Source: Otatea glauca (taxonomy: Eukaryota > Streptophyta > Magnoliopsida > Poales > Poaceae). From it: DNA of 64,000 nucleotides. The stretch is from contig JAYEVK010000031.1 of assembly GCA_036346275.1 (NCBI GenBank), forward strand, positions 62,001 through 126,000, in the 5' to 3' direction. Positions 11,836-23,640 of the stretch are shown here, piece by piece. The number at the start of each line of letters is the position of its first letter. Position 1 is the stretch's first letter. The translations under genes were made by a program, and so were the position numbers. The notes under the pieces were generated by a model. That model saw only the letters and a program-made list of their open reading frames with translations. It was not told where the DNA came from and searched no databases.

Positions 11836-14800
11836 CTTGGGTTTTGTAGGAGCATCGTTACATCTGCTTTTGCGTGGTTAGATAGACGGGATCATGAGCG
11901 TGTGGTAAAGCAAGGTTAGTTACAAACTCTGGTTCAAAATTAAATAAATATGAAATATTTTTGCATAAACAGGGGTATTATAATATTACTAAGACCTAGG
12001 AATTAGTTTTACCATTATTTGAATTTATATGTTCAAGTTACAACTACTTTGATTTCTATGTATCGGAAAGCTAACTATTTTCAATTTTGAATCAAACTAG
12101 ATTCAAACCTAAATATTTTTACATATTTGTAATACTTATGTCCTCAGTAAAATTTTAAAATTTATCTCATGATTTTAGGAGTTATATTTATATGTTTATA
12201 ATAGTAACCATATTTAGGCTTATTTCAAGTTTTAATTCCAACCAATTCAAATGAGTTTGAAAATTAAGATTTTTTGCACAATTAGGTTTCTTATGGTCCC
12301 AGGAGCATTAATAAATTTATTTCGAATTTTAGAAGCTATAGTTTTCATATTTGAAATAGTGCCATATTAGGGTCTTCTTTGAATTTTAAATTTGAATAAT
12401 TCAAACTGAGACCAAAAGTAAAATATTTTTGTATATTCTGAATCTAAATGTTTTAGAATGAATTTAGAAATTTATTTTATTAAATTTAGAATTATAATGC
12501 ATAAGATATTAAATATTGAATGTTTTAACCGGTATAGGAAATTTATTGAAAATGGGAGAATGCGCTTTCCATGCGGAGGAGAAGTATTTTTCAGCTTGAG
12601 CTCTCCTTGCTTCCGCCTGACTGACGATCTGGTCCCGCGTGACAGTGGGCCAAAGTAGAGGAGATTGGGAAGGACCTCGCCGACGGCGAGAGGCGGCCGG
12701 TCCCGGTGAGATGAGGGGCCGATGAGCACTAGCCCGGGCAGGGCGCACACGGAGCACCGGCTGCCGACACTGGAACGGCGATGAACAGTGTTGCCACCGA
12801 CGAGGGGTGATGAAATATGCGACTGACCGAAGAACTGGCGATTTTGGTCGAATCAAACCCAAGTAAGCTTAGATTGAGCATTAGTGAGGTATAATGAACC
12901 CATTTTGCCAGTTAATGAAGAGAGTGAACAGCCGGAACGGCCTGCCACCGGTAGCCGATCGTGGGGAAGACGATCAAAGTGGCGGCGGCGTTACAGACCA
13001 GATGAACTGAAAATGAAGCTCGCGCTAGAGTCAGTGATGCCCAAGGATGCTCTACGCTGGTTGAATTTGAAAGGAATTCACCGGATACTACATCCACCAG
13101 CCCAGGTGAACTATACGGCTACTACATCAAGCTGGACTAGTTTAGCTTCCACACGGAATTAAAGATTAGATTAAACGGATGGCTCAATGGTTAGGGTGGA
13201 TGGCCGGCCTTATCATTTGAATTGGTAATTAATCAAACATTGAATTGGAAATTAAACTAGGTAGCTCTCAAGTTTATTACCTTCTATTCTTTGAGCCATG
13301 AACAAACAACTGGTTAAGTTTCTAATTAAGTCGGCCCGTGTGTAGTTTTATTTAAAAATTCCATATGGGTCCTCTTTCTTCCCTCTTTGTATATCTATAT
13401 ATGGGTACTACAAAGCACATGTTTTGGCGACTCAATGAGTTAAATTTTTAAATGCACTTGGAGTTACTATTTGCCAACATATGGACACTGATAACCTTAA
13501 CTGCTAGCATATTAGATTTTTGCTACTTGCTAGCACTAGAGTTCTTATTTGCCACATTTCCCTCTGTCATTTGAGCTTTGGATTAACTAACTCAATCAGG
13601 TACTGCCATATAACCAAGAGGGCTAATTGAAATTACTAACTCCAGTTACCTTTGGATGTGGGGCCATTGGTCATAAGAAGAAACTCATAACAGAGGACCG
13701 AACAGGGCAGGGACTTGGTCTGCACAGTGGCACCATGGAGGGCTTCTCTGGTGGCTTTGGCCGGTGGCAGTGCAGGCATGGGGAGGCGAAGACAACCACT
13801 AAAATGGAACCCCGTGGTCACGCTGAGTCCGTATGTGGTCTCGGCCGAGGCTAGGACAGCCCGTAGCAGCGGTGTGACGGAGACGAGCGGTGGCGCAACA
13901 GGGAGTATGGTGGTGGCTCAATTCGATGGAGGAATCCCAAAATTGAGTTGGCGGTTTTTTTGGTGAGTAAACAAGGATACTCCACGTGGGTTTAATTGGA
14001 TAATGGCTTGCCAGTTGAGGAGTTAGGATTGGATTGGGGAATTTCGGCCATGGTGGAATTGGAGGTGGCTCGGTTGAAATTGGCACTTGCTTTTTCCAAG
14101 AGGAGGTACTAGGGAGGATGATGACCAAGTTAGGGAGCTCGGGGAGTCTTGGGGCTGCATAAATAGGCGAGCTTAAGGTGTGAACTTGAAGCTATGAATT
14201 GCAGCCGAATTTCTTAGTTTTTGGGAGCTTTTTGTAGGGCATTGATGATTGCGACATCATCCTTTGGCTGTATACAGCGCCTCCAAGTCGGTTTTGGGAG
14301 AGCCCATGTGCTTTATTGCGTTGAAATCAAGCTAAATTTGACCAAAACAATGAAGAATGCGTGCTGGCTGTGTTCTGGTCGAGGGGAAGAAGACACATAT
14401 GACAAGTGGGTCCCACTTTGGCATAGACACAAGATTTTACTGTTTGGACAGAGCAGGGTTCCTAGCCGGTTTGATCTAGCTAGAATAGAATAGAATTTTT
14501 AAACATTTTTGTAGATTAACCTAACACAATTTTTATCATACTGTAAAATGTTCAGCCCAAAATCTTATTTCTACAATTTTTAAAAATTCTAACAAGCTGA
14601 GCTGTTCATTTTATCCTTTTCTGTTTTTCATTTATTTGATGATATAACTAAGGTCAAGAATTTTTGTAAATTTTGGAGAAGATTTTTTATGGTCCAAGTG
14701 TTCTTCAGTAAAAATTTAAGATTGATATTTTTCATATTTATTTTCTAATGAACCTCACATTGCAATTTTCAGATTTCCTGGTTTTCGGTTTTAGAATTTT

Positions 14801-15000
14801 ATAAGGAAATAAATTTGAGCATTAATTTGTTATATTTTTAATAGAGATTTAAATTGCTCGAATTTTTGAAATAATTGATGAAATACCCTTATTTACTTGT
14901 GCAATTGATCATTTGTCCCATAATATCTCTTTGACATATGAGTACTAAGGCTACATATCAGTAAAACAAATGAGATCAATTGCACTAAGTAAAATAAGGC
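11836..15000. other. unassigned AT-rich and LTR-like DNA
   Basis: No gene can be supported. 11836-12450 and 14500-14950 are AT-rich. 12600-13150 and 13650-14200 are moderately GC-rich with short chance frames and resemble decayed LTR leaders: a promoter-like GCATAAATAGGCG occurs near 14157-14169. A tRNA-like A box (GGCTCAATGGTTAG near 13179) has no B box. This may be an old, eroded LTR into which the captured gene fragments to the right were placed. Confidence 0.35.
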
Positions 15001-15504
15001 AAATGATTAATTCTCCGTGAATTTCCCCCCCTCTCCTTTGCTCATACCCTCTCTCTTCCTGTTTTTTTGGAGAGATCGACGTATCCTCCTGGTTGCTGCC
15101 TTCTTGTTGCTGCTCTTCCCCTGATTTGAGGCCTCTGTGTACCAGATCTGTGAAGGCTCTTGTGCCTTTGGTTGTGGGGTTGTGGCATTTGAGGTGGTCA
15201 GGCAGGGATGAGTAAGGAGGAAGCCTCAAGATACAGGTGCCTTTTTTTTTTATCTTCCTGTCAACTCGAGCGACATTGCAGACATTTCCTTCTTGTTTTT
15301 TTTTATCAGGCAGGCAGCTTGCTTTTCTCATCACCTGTGTTTCCTTCCATGTCTCCTGCTATGTCTTCTGAAATATTTTTGTTTCGTATTTTGCTCAACC
15401 TCTGCTCTCTGTTTCTCACAAATTCCCAGACTTGTGTGCTCAAAGTGAGCATCCGCTGTGATGGGTGTCAGAAGAGGTCAAGAAGATCCTCCACAAGATT
15501 GAAG
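15000..15504 (+). pseudogene. HIPP-like heavy-metal-associated protein, 5' fragment
   Basis: HIPP proteins bind metal through a CxxC HMA fold and are usually prenylated. Here a pyrimidine-rich leader precedes ATG 15208. Exon 1 (MSKEEA...) ends at 15236 before GTGCC. A 193-bp intron ends CCCAG, and exon 2 (15430-15504) reads TCVLKVSIRCDGCQK with the metal-binding Cys pair, then ends before GTAAAA. Exon and intron order match grass HIPP genes starting MSKEE. Two one-base losses, one in each exon, break the frame: the last part of exon 2 (KKILHKIEG-type) is in another frame. The C-terminal two thirds and the CaaX box are missing. It is a captured or eroded fragment; metal binding in a product is unlikely. 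Confidence 0.75.
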
Positions 15505-16438
15505 GTAAAAAAAAGGATATTTCTAAAAGCAAATTGCTACATCAAAACATGGTAGTTTGTTCCTGTCAACCACCTCATGAAGGTCTGAATGCGGTTACTA
15601 ACAAACTAGTAAATGCTAGTGAACTTTACATTCTAAATTGAGGAACTATGGAATGACAGTAAAGCAAGTCTACACTGCACTGTCCAAAGAAAAATAAAGT
15701 CCATGTGTAGTAACTGAATTTTCCATGTGTAGTAACTGAATTTTAAACTGCTTAATTTGATCTAGTGGAGAAGTGGATTTGTGGAAGTCCTTGGTGCAAA
15801 TGTCAGGTTCTTCTCAAAGCTTGATCAACCAAGAAGGTCAGAATATATGAATTATAAGTAAATTCTAGCTGTATTCTAACAAGTATTGAATCTGAGTTAT
15901 GCATGACTATATTTCTAGCTAGATTTCAGTCGTCTGGAAATGCAACATATGCCATAGCTGCTCAAAGTTGAAACTGAAAATAAGCTACTGAAATTTGATG
16001 TAGGTGAGAAGCTGGTACAAAGAGGAACTATCATGTGAACTATCATAATTGGCCCAGCAATTAAATGAGATAAATATCTACTCATTGTAATTGTGTGATC
16101 CCAAAATGCAGGTTCCCATATTTTCTACCATGTCTTTGTGTATCACTTTTTGCTACTTTGGTCCTCATAAGCTGTATATGGCTCCCGGTATGTATTATGT
16201 TCTCTATGTTTACTCTATGTATGCTATTGAGTATATTTATTTTAAATATTTCTTATTGGGGTACCAAAAGTTCTAAAACATATATCCAAACTAAGTTCAT
16301 GATGCATGTGCTTATTCTATTCTGCTTTGTAGTTTGAACCAACACTATAGTTGTGCTAACCTTGGTTAAACTTATGCATGAGTTTATTTCCATTATAATT
16401 TTTATATCTGGGTATTCATCGATCGATGAACTAAACAG
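15505..16438 (+). other. intronic or junction DNA between gene fragments
   Basis: No clear exon is present. A duplicated phrase CCATGTGTAGTAACTGAATT occurs twice in a row near 15700-15743. The piece at about 15770-15838 could be a degraded later HIPP exon, but I could not align it convincingly. The remainder is AT-rich and intron-like. Confidence 0.3.
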
Positions 16439-16883
16439 GAGACCCTACATAAGCACAAAGGCCTTGAAATGGGAGTTGAAACGGCTGAAGCTTCTACGAC
16501 TCATGAAAGTACAGAGCCACCTAAGAAGAGCTTATTCAAAAATTGGCCATTAATATCATCCATTATCACATACTGTGTCTTCTCCCTTCATGACTCTGCA
16601 TATAGTGAGGTAACATTTACTAGCGTGATACAGTATGGATAAATTTGCTACAGAAGTTTGCAAAAATTATTTCCATGTTTTCTATAAAATCTTGGCCTAT
16701 TTTATCTAAAATTTGTACATATTCATGCCAACATCACATTTGCTACTTGGAAATGTAATTGTTCTGAACATTGTCTGTTACAAATTCAACATCAGATATT
16801 TTCTCTGTGGACTGTAAGTGATAGAAAGTATGGTGGACTTAGTTTTTCATCTAAAGATGTGGGGCAAGTTCTTGTAGTGGCAG
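16439..16883 (+). pseudogene. ZIFL-type MFS transporter, two internal exons
   Basis: ZIFL proteins are 12-helix major-facilitator transporters of plant membranes linked to zinc, potassium or auxin balance. Exon A (16439-16609) follows an AACAG acceptor and ends GAG/GTAACA. It reads PPKKSLFKNWPLISSIITYC and VFSLHDSAYSE. Exon B (16796-16883) follows ATCAG, continues in phase 0 with IFSLWTVSDRKYGGLSFSSK and DVGQVLVVAG, then stops matching at GGCAG. Both exons are free of stops and keep their splice sites. The first six helices and the last helices are absent, so this is an internal gene fragment and not a working transporter. Identification rests on recalled family wording. Confidence 0.72.
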
Positions 16884-16945
16884 GCTATTGCAGTTTACTC
16901 ATAATTCATTATGGTCTATTTTGTCAATTGACTTTGTCATTGCAG

Positions 16946-17161
16946 TCACTATCTGTACCAAACATACATTACTCTGCAACTTCTGCTTATGAGTCTTTCT
17001 CTTCTAGATCAACATTTGATAACCTTGAGCTATTGAAAGATGGATTTTTCGGTGCCCTAGTAACTGCACTCATAATGGGGGTTCATGAAATTGGACATAT
17101 CCTTGCTGCTAGGGATGCTGGAATCAAGCTTGCAGTACCATACTTTGTTCCTAGCCGGCAG
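16946..17161 (+). pseudogene. EGY2-like site-2 zinc protease, active-site exon
   Basis: EGY2 is a chloroplast membrane metalloprotease of the M50 family. This 216-nt, phase-0 exon follows TTGCAG and ends CAG/GTAAGC. It reads DGFFGALVTALIMGVHEIGH, with the zinc motif HEIGH at 17084-17098, then AARDAGIKLAVPYFVPS. The second zinc site (LDPD type) and all other exons are missing in the following 1.4 kb, so it cannot form a complete protease. The upstream ZIFL exon reads through the intervening 62 bp into this exon without a stop. The exon itself is intact, which suggests recent capture. Confidence 0.75.
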
Positions 17162-17850
17162 GTAAGCTAGATTGCAGGTCTACAATTTCACCTAAGGAAT
17201 ATATGTTCTAATTATCAGATATCCTTTCTAGCTTTAAAACTAGATATGTTCTGAGAAAAATTGTAGGTGATTTCCTTGCTTATTTTCTTTGATGGAAAAC
17301 TGATATTCTGGATTACTAGATAACATTACAGGAGCTTTTTTAAATTTGTATTTTGCTGTATTGCAGTTTGTTAATACAAAGGAAATGTTTTAATATAAAA
17401 TGTGCTCATGAACTCAACTAATCCTATGTTCTCATTTTAATGTTGAAATTTACCATCTACGGTACTAACTACATTATTATCTCTTCTCAAGTTCATTATC
17501 TCACTGTACAGTGTCTTTTACCAGGATAGTGTAGATAATACTAAACTATGTGGGTCTGTATGTATGCAGCTACATGTTCCAGTTTATTGTTATATTGCAT
17601 TTTTTGTACTCATACGAGAGCATCTTTAGTTTTGCCAATAATCATTTATAACCAAATCTTTACACTATTATTTGTCCATCGATTGAATCAGTTTCTTTTG
17701 TAATAGAAAAGGAACTGAGGATCCTTGTTGGTTCTTGGCTCTAAAGTGAGTAGTTGTCGCCTTTAATTGAGTTCCTATGCGCTAGCTATGTTTGTACCCA
17801 CTTGTAAATTACCATATAGTGTCTGCTATTAGATGATAAAATAGAGCTAA
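17162..17850 (+). other. intron remnant after EGY2-like exon
   Basis: AT-rich sequence begins with a good donor (GTAAGC). I see no further EGY2 exon. The stretch ends at the CACTA subterminal repeats. Confidence 0.4.
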
Positions 17851-18083
17851 AGATATAATGGATATCACATCACAATCGGTTCTAGCTAAGAATCGATTGT
17901 GACAAAGGGCACATCACAATCGTTTCTAGCTTAAAACCGATTGTGATGACCCTATTATCACTATCGGGTGAAAATCGACTATGATAGCGCCTCTTTATCA
18001 CTGTCTAATGACTTTGTATCGCCATCAAAACCGACTGTGATGACGAAAAAGAACCGATTGTGATATACATTCCTTTAGTAGTG
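17851..18083 (+). mobile_element. CACTA transposon end with subterminal repeats
   Basis: This ends with CTTTAGTAGTG at 18083, the inverse of the CACTACTAAAG terminus. Inward there are about eight alternating copies of a subterminal motif like ATCACAATCGGTTCT and its complement AACCGATTGTGAT. This is the usual architecture of En/Spm (CACTA) transposons, whose transposase binds such repeats. The opposite terminus was not found in the 8 kb to the left, so whether 15.0-18.1 kb lies inside this element is inference. Confidence 0.7.
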
Positions 18084-18548
18084 AGAAAAGTTCAATAAAG
18101 AAATTGAGTTTTCTTTAAGCCAAAATTCAGAAAAGACGAAAATTCAAAATTAAATCATATTTCAAACTCAAAATTTTATCTTATTTATTTTTAATTTCTT
18201 AAAATTATATATTTTTTTATTTTTGATTTTTTTGGGATGTTACGGTAGACTAGGAACTAAGGTTAATTGATGGAAATTTATCGGCCGGCCGGCGGCGGGA
18301 ACTTGATCGCCCACTCTGTACGCATGCATACACCTAACTGCCCTTCACGTCTTTGATTATTCTATCCACTTCGATCGTAGTTTGACAGTCCAATTGAAAA
18401 TCTCTTCTCGACGGCCGACCGGACATGCATGCATCCATATGTCTTCAAAAGTCGAGTTTCTAGCTTGACCCGTTCCACGCGATGCATTAATTTTTTTCGA
18501 GTAAGAAGGCCATATCATACGTATGCCTCCAGCCTCTGCCTTCAACGT
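18084..18548. other. AT-rich spacer with LTR-terminus-like sequence
   Basis: 18120-18242 is AT-rich and ends TTTTGGGATGTTAC, the same wording as the terminus of the Tekay-type LTRs (minus orientation). It is possibly an LTR end fragment. No gene was seen. 18544-18548 (AACGT) is the TSD of the following copia element. Confidence 0.35.
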
Positions 18549-20224
18549 TGTGAAATCATGTGCTGAAAAATTGACTTTGCAAAGTGGTTGTGATTATGGC
18601 ATGTGTGGTGCTTGCATGTGCTATGTCTGATGATTATTTGATATGCTGGTGATAGCATGGTAATGATTCTGCTTGATACAATGCACTCGTGTGAGTGTTT
18701 GCATGGACTGATGTTGAGTCAAGTCGTGAACTTGTGCTCGGAATTGTTTCTTGTTTATTCATGTGCAGGTGTTGCTCGAGGGCGAACGTGGTCGATGACG
18801 GGACCGGAACTAGGTTCATGGAGGGCGAGGTTGGGACTAGATTCAGAGAGGAATCGAGGTCTTGGTGGTCAAGGATGTCATGCAGAACGTTCGGGCTAGA
18901 GAACATGCACATGGAGGCTGGTTAGTCACGTATTTACAGCATGTGGGCTGTACATGCGTGCAAGAGTTGTTTTTGGTCATGTTGGGCCAGGTTGAGATGT
19001 ATACAAACTCTTTCCATGTGGGAAGTGGAGTTGTATTCAACCTCCTTATGTTTGCTCAATATAAATAGGGGGAGGTTTCTCCTGTTTATTTTTGAGCGCT
19101 GAGGTTTTAGGGTTTGTACTCTTTTGTTTGGAGTACTGTAACCAGATTAGACACAAGGAAATAAAAATTAATTTCTAGTCCTTTTGGCTTGGTGACGAGA
19201 CCTCCTGCATGTTCCTTGCACACGAAGTTCCGATCGCGCGACTTCTTTCGGGTCGTTTTTTGTTTCACGCCAAAGAATGACACCGAGCGAAGGAAAAGCG
19301 GCGCTACAAGATTTCATGAAGCTACTGAGAATCGAGACGCCACAATAACCTGTGATTACTGTTCAGGTTCGGTTTATGGTTTGTTTGCCCGGTTTTGTTT
19401 TTATAGATTGATTCATTGTCTCTCTTGTTTCAACAAGTTTAATATTGATTTGATTTATACAAAACCTTCCTAGAGTATCAACTTAGAGTTCCTGTAAGTT
19501 TCATTGGTTAATCTTTTGTAGATTGTGATTTATCACGAAATTGGGGTTTGGTGAGTTCTCGTCATAATCTGTCACAGCATGCTTGCGAGGTTAATAACTT
19601 TTGATTCGTAGGTCCGATCGAGTTGATTCTTGTTGGGTTAGATTCATAATTGAATCTAGTTTCTTCAGTTAAAATTTCACACTAATCCAACGGTGGGATC
19701 TTTGGTTAATCGTATTGTTTGAGTTTGGTCCGTAGCTAGTTTGATGTGGTCTGTAGTTAGTTTGATTTGGTCCGTCGCTGTTAGATCGGTTTTCGTTTCA
19801 GTCGTCTTGCAAAGAATATAACTCCAGATCCATAAGTCCGATTGAGTTAATTCTTTTTGTGTTAGCTTCGGAATTGAATATAGTTTCTACAGTTAAACTG
19901 TCATATCAATCTAACGGTTAGATATTCATAAATCTTAGTTTTAGTGAACATATATCAGTCTGTCTCGTTTGGTTCGGAGTGTATTGATTTGGTTTTGCTA
20001 CAGTAGAAATTTGGTCCGTAGTACATGTGGAAATTTGGTCTGGCACGAAGTTTGGTCCGGAGTACAAGTAAAAGTTTGGTCCGACGCAATAAGGTTTCTG
20101 TTGAGTACAAATTAAGCGATCTAAGTTTGTTTGGGGTGTTTCAAAAATCATAAAAAATTTATTTTAGCTTCCGCGCAATTATTCACCCCCTCTGATTGCT
20201 AGATCAATATATTTCGATCCTACA
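18549..20224 (+). repeat. 5' LTR of Sirevirus-like element
   Basis: TATAAATA at 19060-19067 gives the likely core promoter. Downstream about eight copies of a TTTGGTCCG-like 9-mer occur between about 19735 and 20085. The terminus CCTACA precedes the PBS. Compared with the 3' LTR, differences cluster as small indels at CAG, CTG and CG sites near 18900-19370. Confidence 0.9.
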
Positions 20225-20226
20225 AG

Positions 20227-20238
20227 TGGTATCAGAGC
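20227..20238 (+). promoter_or_regulatory. primer-binding site (initiator tRNA-Met)
   Basis: TGGTATCAGAGC, complementary to the 3' end of plant initiator Met-tRNA, lies two bases after the LTR end. It primes minus-strand DNA synthesis. Confidence 0.9.
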
Positions 20239-20283
20239 AAAGTTTTTCTAATTAATCTTAACCGGTGATTAGAAATCATAGCA

Positions 20284-22482
20284 ATGGATAGATATTCGAC
20301 AAAACCTTGTGTTTTTGATGGAGTTGATTTTCAGTTTTGGAAGGCCAAGATGGAGGCATACATTCAAGCTCAGGGCTTTGCAATTTGGGAGAAGGTCTAC
20401 AAACCATATGAAGTGCCCGAGAACGACAACGTCAATGACGCCAATCGCGCACATGTTGAAGTAAACAGCATGGCGCGCAACTTGATCATCCAGGGCTTGG
20501 GGCGCAGCGACTTCGACCGAGTGGTTCATCTTCGATCCGCATATGAGGTATGGAAATCTCTTTGTGACTATCACGAAGAATCAAACACTGTCAAAGAGGT
20601 TCGCCAAGATATTCACAAAAAAGAATATATGCGTTTCGAGATGAAACCTGGTGAGTCTGTAGATGACTTTTTTGCACGCTTTAATAAAATTCTTAGCAAT
20701 TTACGTGCTGTTGGGGTTAGCTATGACGATGCTGCTAATGCTAGACAAATGCTTAGTGCTTTGGACATGTCAGTGTGGGAGATGAAGGTAACATCTATAC
20801 AAGAATCTACTATCATGAGCACACTGACATTAGATGTTCTTTACTCTAAGTTGAAGGCTCATGAATTAGATGTTCTTGCTAGGAAAGGTAACTCTAAATC
20901 AATTGCTTTGATCTCTAACCCTAACATGTCAAATGCTAATTCTTCTTCTAGCTTTGCTTTGTCCTCTTTGTCGTCTTTAACAGATGAACAAATTGAAGAA
21001 TTTCCTGAAGAAGATTTGGCACTACTCTCTTCTCGTTTTAATAAAGCTTTGCAGAATGTCAGATTGAGAAAGAGAGTAGGCGGTGGTCCTCCTAGGTGCT
21101 ACGAGTGTGGCGATCTCAACCACATTCGTCCAAATTGTCCAAAAATTTCAGGTAAAAATTCAAAAGAAGAAAAGGACAGGAGGAACAACGAGAAGAAAGC
21201 TTCTCCAAACAGCAGCAATAAGAAAAGAAGTTTTCTGAACCGCAAAGTTGTCCACCGAGTTCTTTCCGCTCTTGAACAAGTCAATTTGAGCGATGTGGAC
21301 TCGGGAAGTAGTGAAGAAGACACAACAATGCCAACAAAGCGTGAACTTACTGGTTTGTGTCTTATGGCAAGAAGTGATGAAAGCCTTACTGAAGATGACC
21401 ACGACAACGACTTCAATGAGGTAGAGCCTTCTTATGATGAATTAGCCATAGCTGTTGCTCGTCTTGGTAAATTGCTTGATAAACGCGATAAGAAAATCAA
21501 GAAACATGATTTTATTGTTGAATCATTGAATACTGAAATTGCTAAACTTAAATCTTTGATTCCTGATGATGATGCTTGCAAATCATGTGACTTAATTTAC
21601 AATGAGCTCACTTTGCTTAGGAAAAAACATGCTTCCTTGATTTAGCAAAATAAGAAAAATGAGAAACATGTTAGACATGCTAGCTGTTTCACTGATGATT
21701 TGCATGAGTCAATTTCTTGTTCTAAATGTCCAATTCTTGAATTGAAATTGAAAGATGCAAATGCTAGAGTTTCTCAAATGATTAATGATCTGCTCACTCA
21801 TGAGGTTCTTTCATGCTCAAATTGTCGCAAGCAAAAGGTTAAAGTGGACGTTCCATGCAATAATTGTTTAACTCTTGCTAAGAAGGTTGATTACTTGAAA
21901 AATTCTTTAGAACGTTTCACTAATGGCAAGAAAAATTTGAACATGATTCTGGATCAGTCTAAGGTTAGCTCAAACAAGAAAGGTTTAGGTTTTGATCCTT
22001 ATGCTTCATATGAAACCAAACCTCCCATCGTTGTTCGAGCTCTTTGCAATGACAAAATTGAGAGTATTAATGAGCCTAAGAAAATTATCTTTAAGTCTGC
22101 TGGAGTTTTATCCTCTACTATGATGAATGCAAATGTTGCTTCTGCTTCTAAAGCTAGACATCGTGTTAAGTACATTTGCACTCATTGTGGTAGAGATGGA
22201 CATTTAATAGATTTTTGCTTTAGACTAGCTAAACAACAAAAAAAAGAAAAGGCTAAGGCTAGGTCTAATCTCAGACAGGCACGCTTTGCTTCTCATTATG
22301 TGCCTAGAGTGATGCAAACACCTTTTGTTGCTAGAAACATGGGAAAGTGCAAATCTGATTTTGTGCATATGAATACTCGTATTGTGCCTACTGTTGTGCG
22401 TCGTGTGTCTCAGTACTGGATTCCTAAACATCTCATTTCTAACCCCAGTACTGAGGCCTCGACATTTTCCGCTTCTATGTAG
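20284..22482 (+). pseudogene. Sirevirus-like gag (two internal stops)
   Basis: Gag forms the virus-like particle. It starts at ATG 20284, 46 bp after the PBS. Residues 1-200 hold the copia gag domain (DFQFWKAKMEAYIQAQGF; MKPGESVDDFFARFN). A zinc knuckle CYECGDLNHIRPNC lies at residues 272-285 (21097-21138), followed by a Lys-rich stretch and an acidic, coiled C-terminal region. A TAG at 21643 interrupts the frame, which continues in register with a second knuckle CTHCGRDGHLIDFC (22177-22218). Another TAG at 22480 separates it from the protease. Both TAGs are compatible with C-to-T or G-to-A changes of Gln or Trp codons. Confidence 0.85.
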
Positions 22483-23640
22483 GCTTCTCGCGCGAGGAAG
22501 GAAAACATATGGCTAGTGGATTCCGGATGCTCATGCCACATGTCCGGTAATAAAAATTGGTTCTCCTCCCTCACTCGTGCATCTCGTGCTGAAAGTGTAA
22601 CTTTTGGAGATGCTTCTTTAAGCTCAGTTGTGGCAAAAGGTACAGTGCAGGTAAATGACAAGTTTATGTTTAAAGATGTGGCTCTTGTTGAAAGCCTGAA
22701 ATATAACTTGCTGTCTGTATCTCAAATGATTGATGAAGATCTTGAGGTATGCTTTAAGAAAAATGAATGCAAAGTGTTAGATGCTTCAGGTGAACTTGTT
22801 TTTCGGGTTTCTCGATTTGGAAGAGTGTTTAAAGCTGATTTTGATGTATCACCTTCTTCTAAGCATAGGTGTCTAGTTGCCAATGTTTCTAAAGATTTAT
22901 TCTTTTGGCATCGTAGGCTTGGTCACGTTGGTTTTGATTATCTAACACGTGTTAGTGGTTTAGACCTCATTCATGGTTTGTCTAAGCTTAAGGGTGATAG
23001 CGAGATAGTATGCTCTTCTTGTAGACATGGTAAAATGATTGCAGGTTCACATCCACCTCTTACTATGGTGATCACAAACGCGCCCGGACAACTACTACAT
23101 CTTGACACGGTTGGACCTTCTCGAGTTCAGTCTTATGGAGGTAAATGGTACGTTCTTGTGATTGTTGATGATTATTCAAGATACTCTTGGGTTTATTTTA
23201 TGGCATGTAAAGATGAGGCTTTTAGTCATTTTAGAAGTCTTGTTCTTAGATTATCTATTGATCACCCAGGGTCTCTTAGAGCAATTAGAAGTGATAATGG
23301 AACTAAATTTAAAAATTCTTCATTTGATCGCTTTTGTGTTGAAAAAGGAATTGATCATCAATTTTCATCTCCTAGAGTACCTCAACAAAACGGTGTAGTT
23401 GAACGGAAAAATAGAACTTTGGTGGAAATGGCTAGGACCATGCTAGACGAATATCAAACTCCTAGAAAATTTTGGGCTGAAGCGATATCAACTGCATGTT
23501 ATGTTTCAAATCGTGTTTACTTAAGATCAAAATTGAGTAAAACTGCTTATGAACTTCGGTTTGGACATAGGCCAGCGTTTCTCATTTCAGAGCTTTGGAT
23601 GCAAATGCTTTGTCTTGAAATCTGGAAGTCTTGATAAATT
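22483..23640 (+). pseudogene. Sirevirus-like protease and integrase
   Basis: The protease begins with the active-site WLVDSGCSCHMSG (Asp at 22519). Integrase follows: a zinc-binding WHRRLGHVGFD...CSSC domain (22905-23025), then the catalytic Asp in LLHLDTVGP (about 23092), the second Asp in RSDNGTKF (about 23290) and Glu in PQQNGVVERKNRT (about 23402). All three acidic residues are kept. The frame fails near 23585 through a small indel before the FGCKC box and continues in the next frame. Confidence 0.88.

Noticed and set aside
13170..13200. tRNA gene suggested by GGCTCAATGGTTAG
   Set aside because: There is no B box at the right distance and no cloverleaf.
16859..17170. A single genuine 103-codon gene
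   Set aside because: The frame joins two exons of different families across a splice acceptor and ends inside an intron. Described as gene fragments instead.
17851..18083. Short repeats as a CRISPR array
   Set aside because: The repeats alternate in orientation, diverge and end in a CACTA terminus; the context is a plant genome. The same applies to 43553-44115.
15000..18083. Helitron capture as the source of the gene fragments
   Set aside because: I could not identify a 5' TC end or a 3' hairpin with CTRR terminus. The CACTA end is the only mobile-element signal nearby, though Helitron capture is not excluded.
11836..18243. One old Tekay-type LTR spanning this region, suggested by TTTTGGGATGTTAC at 18230-18243 and a TATA-like box at 14157
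   Set aside because: No matching opposite terminus or TSD was found. Kept only as a possibility.
20269..21416. Minus-strand frames opposite the copia gag (20269-20574, 21099-21416)
   Set aside because: They are shadows of the gag coding strand, without family resemblance.
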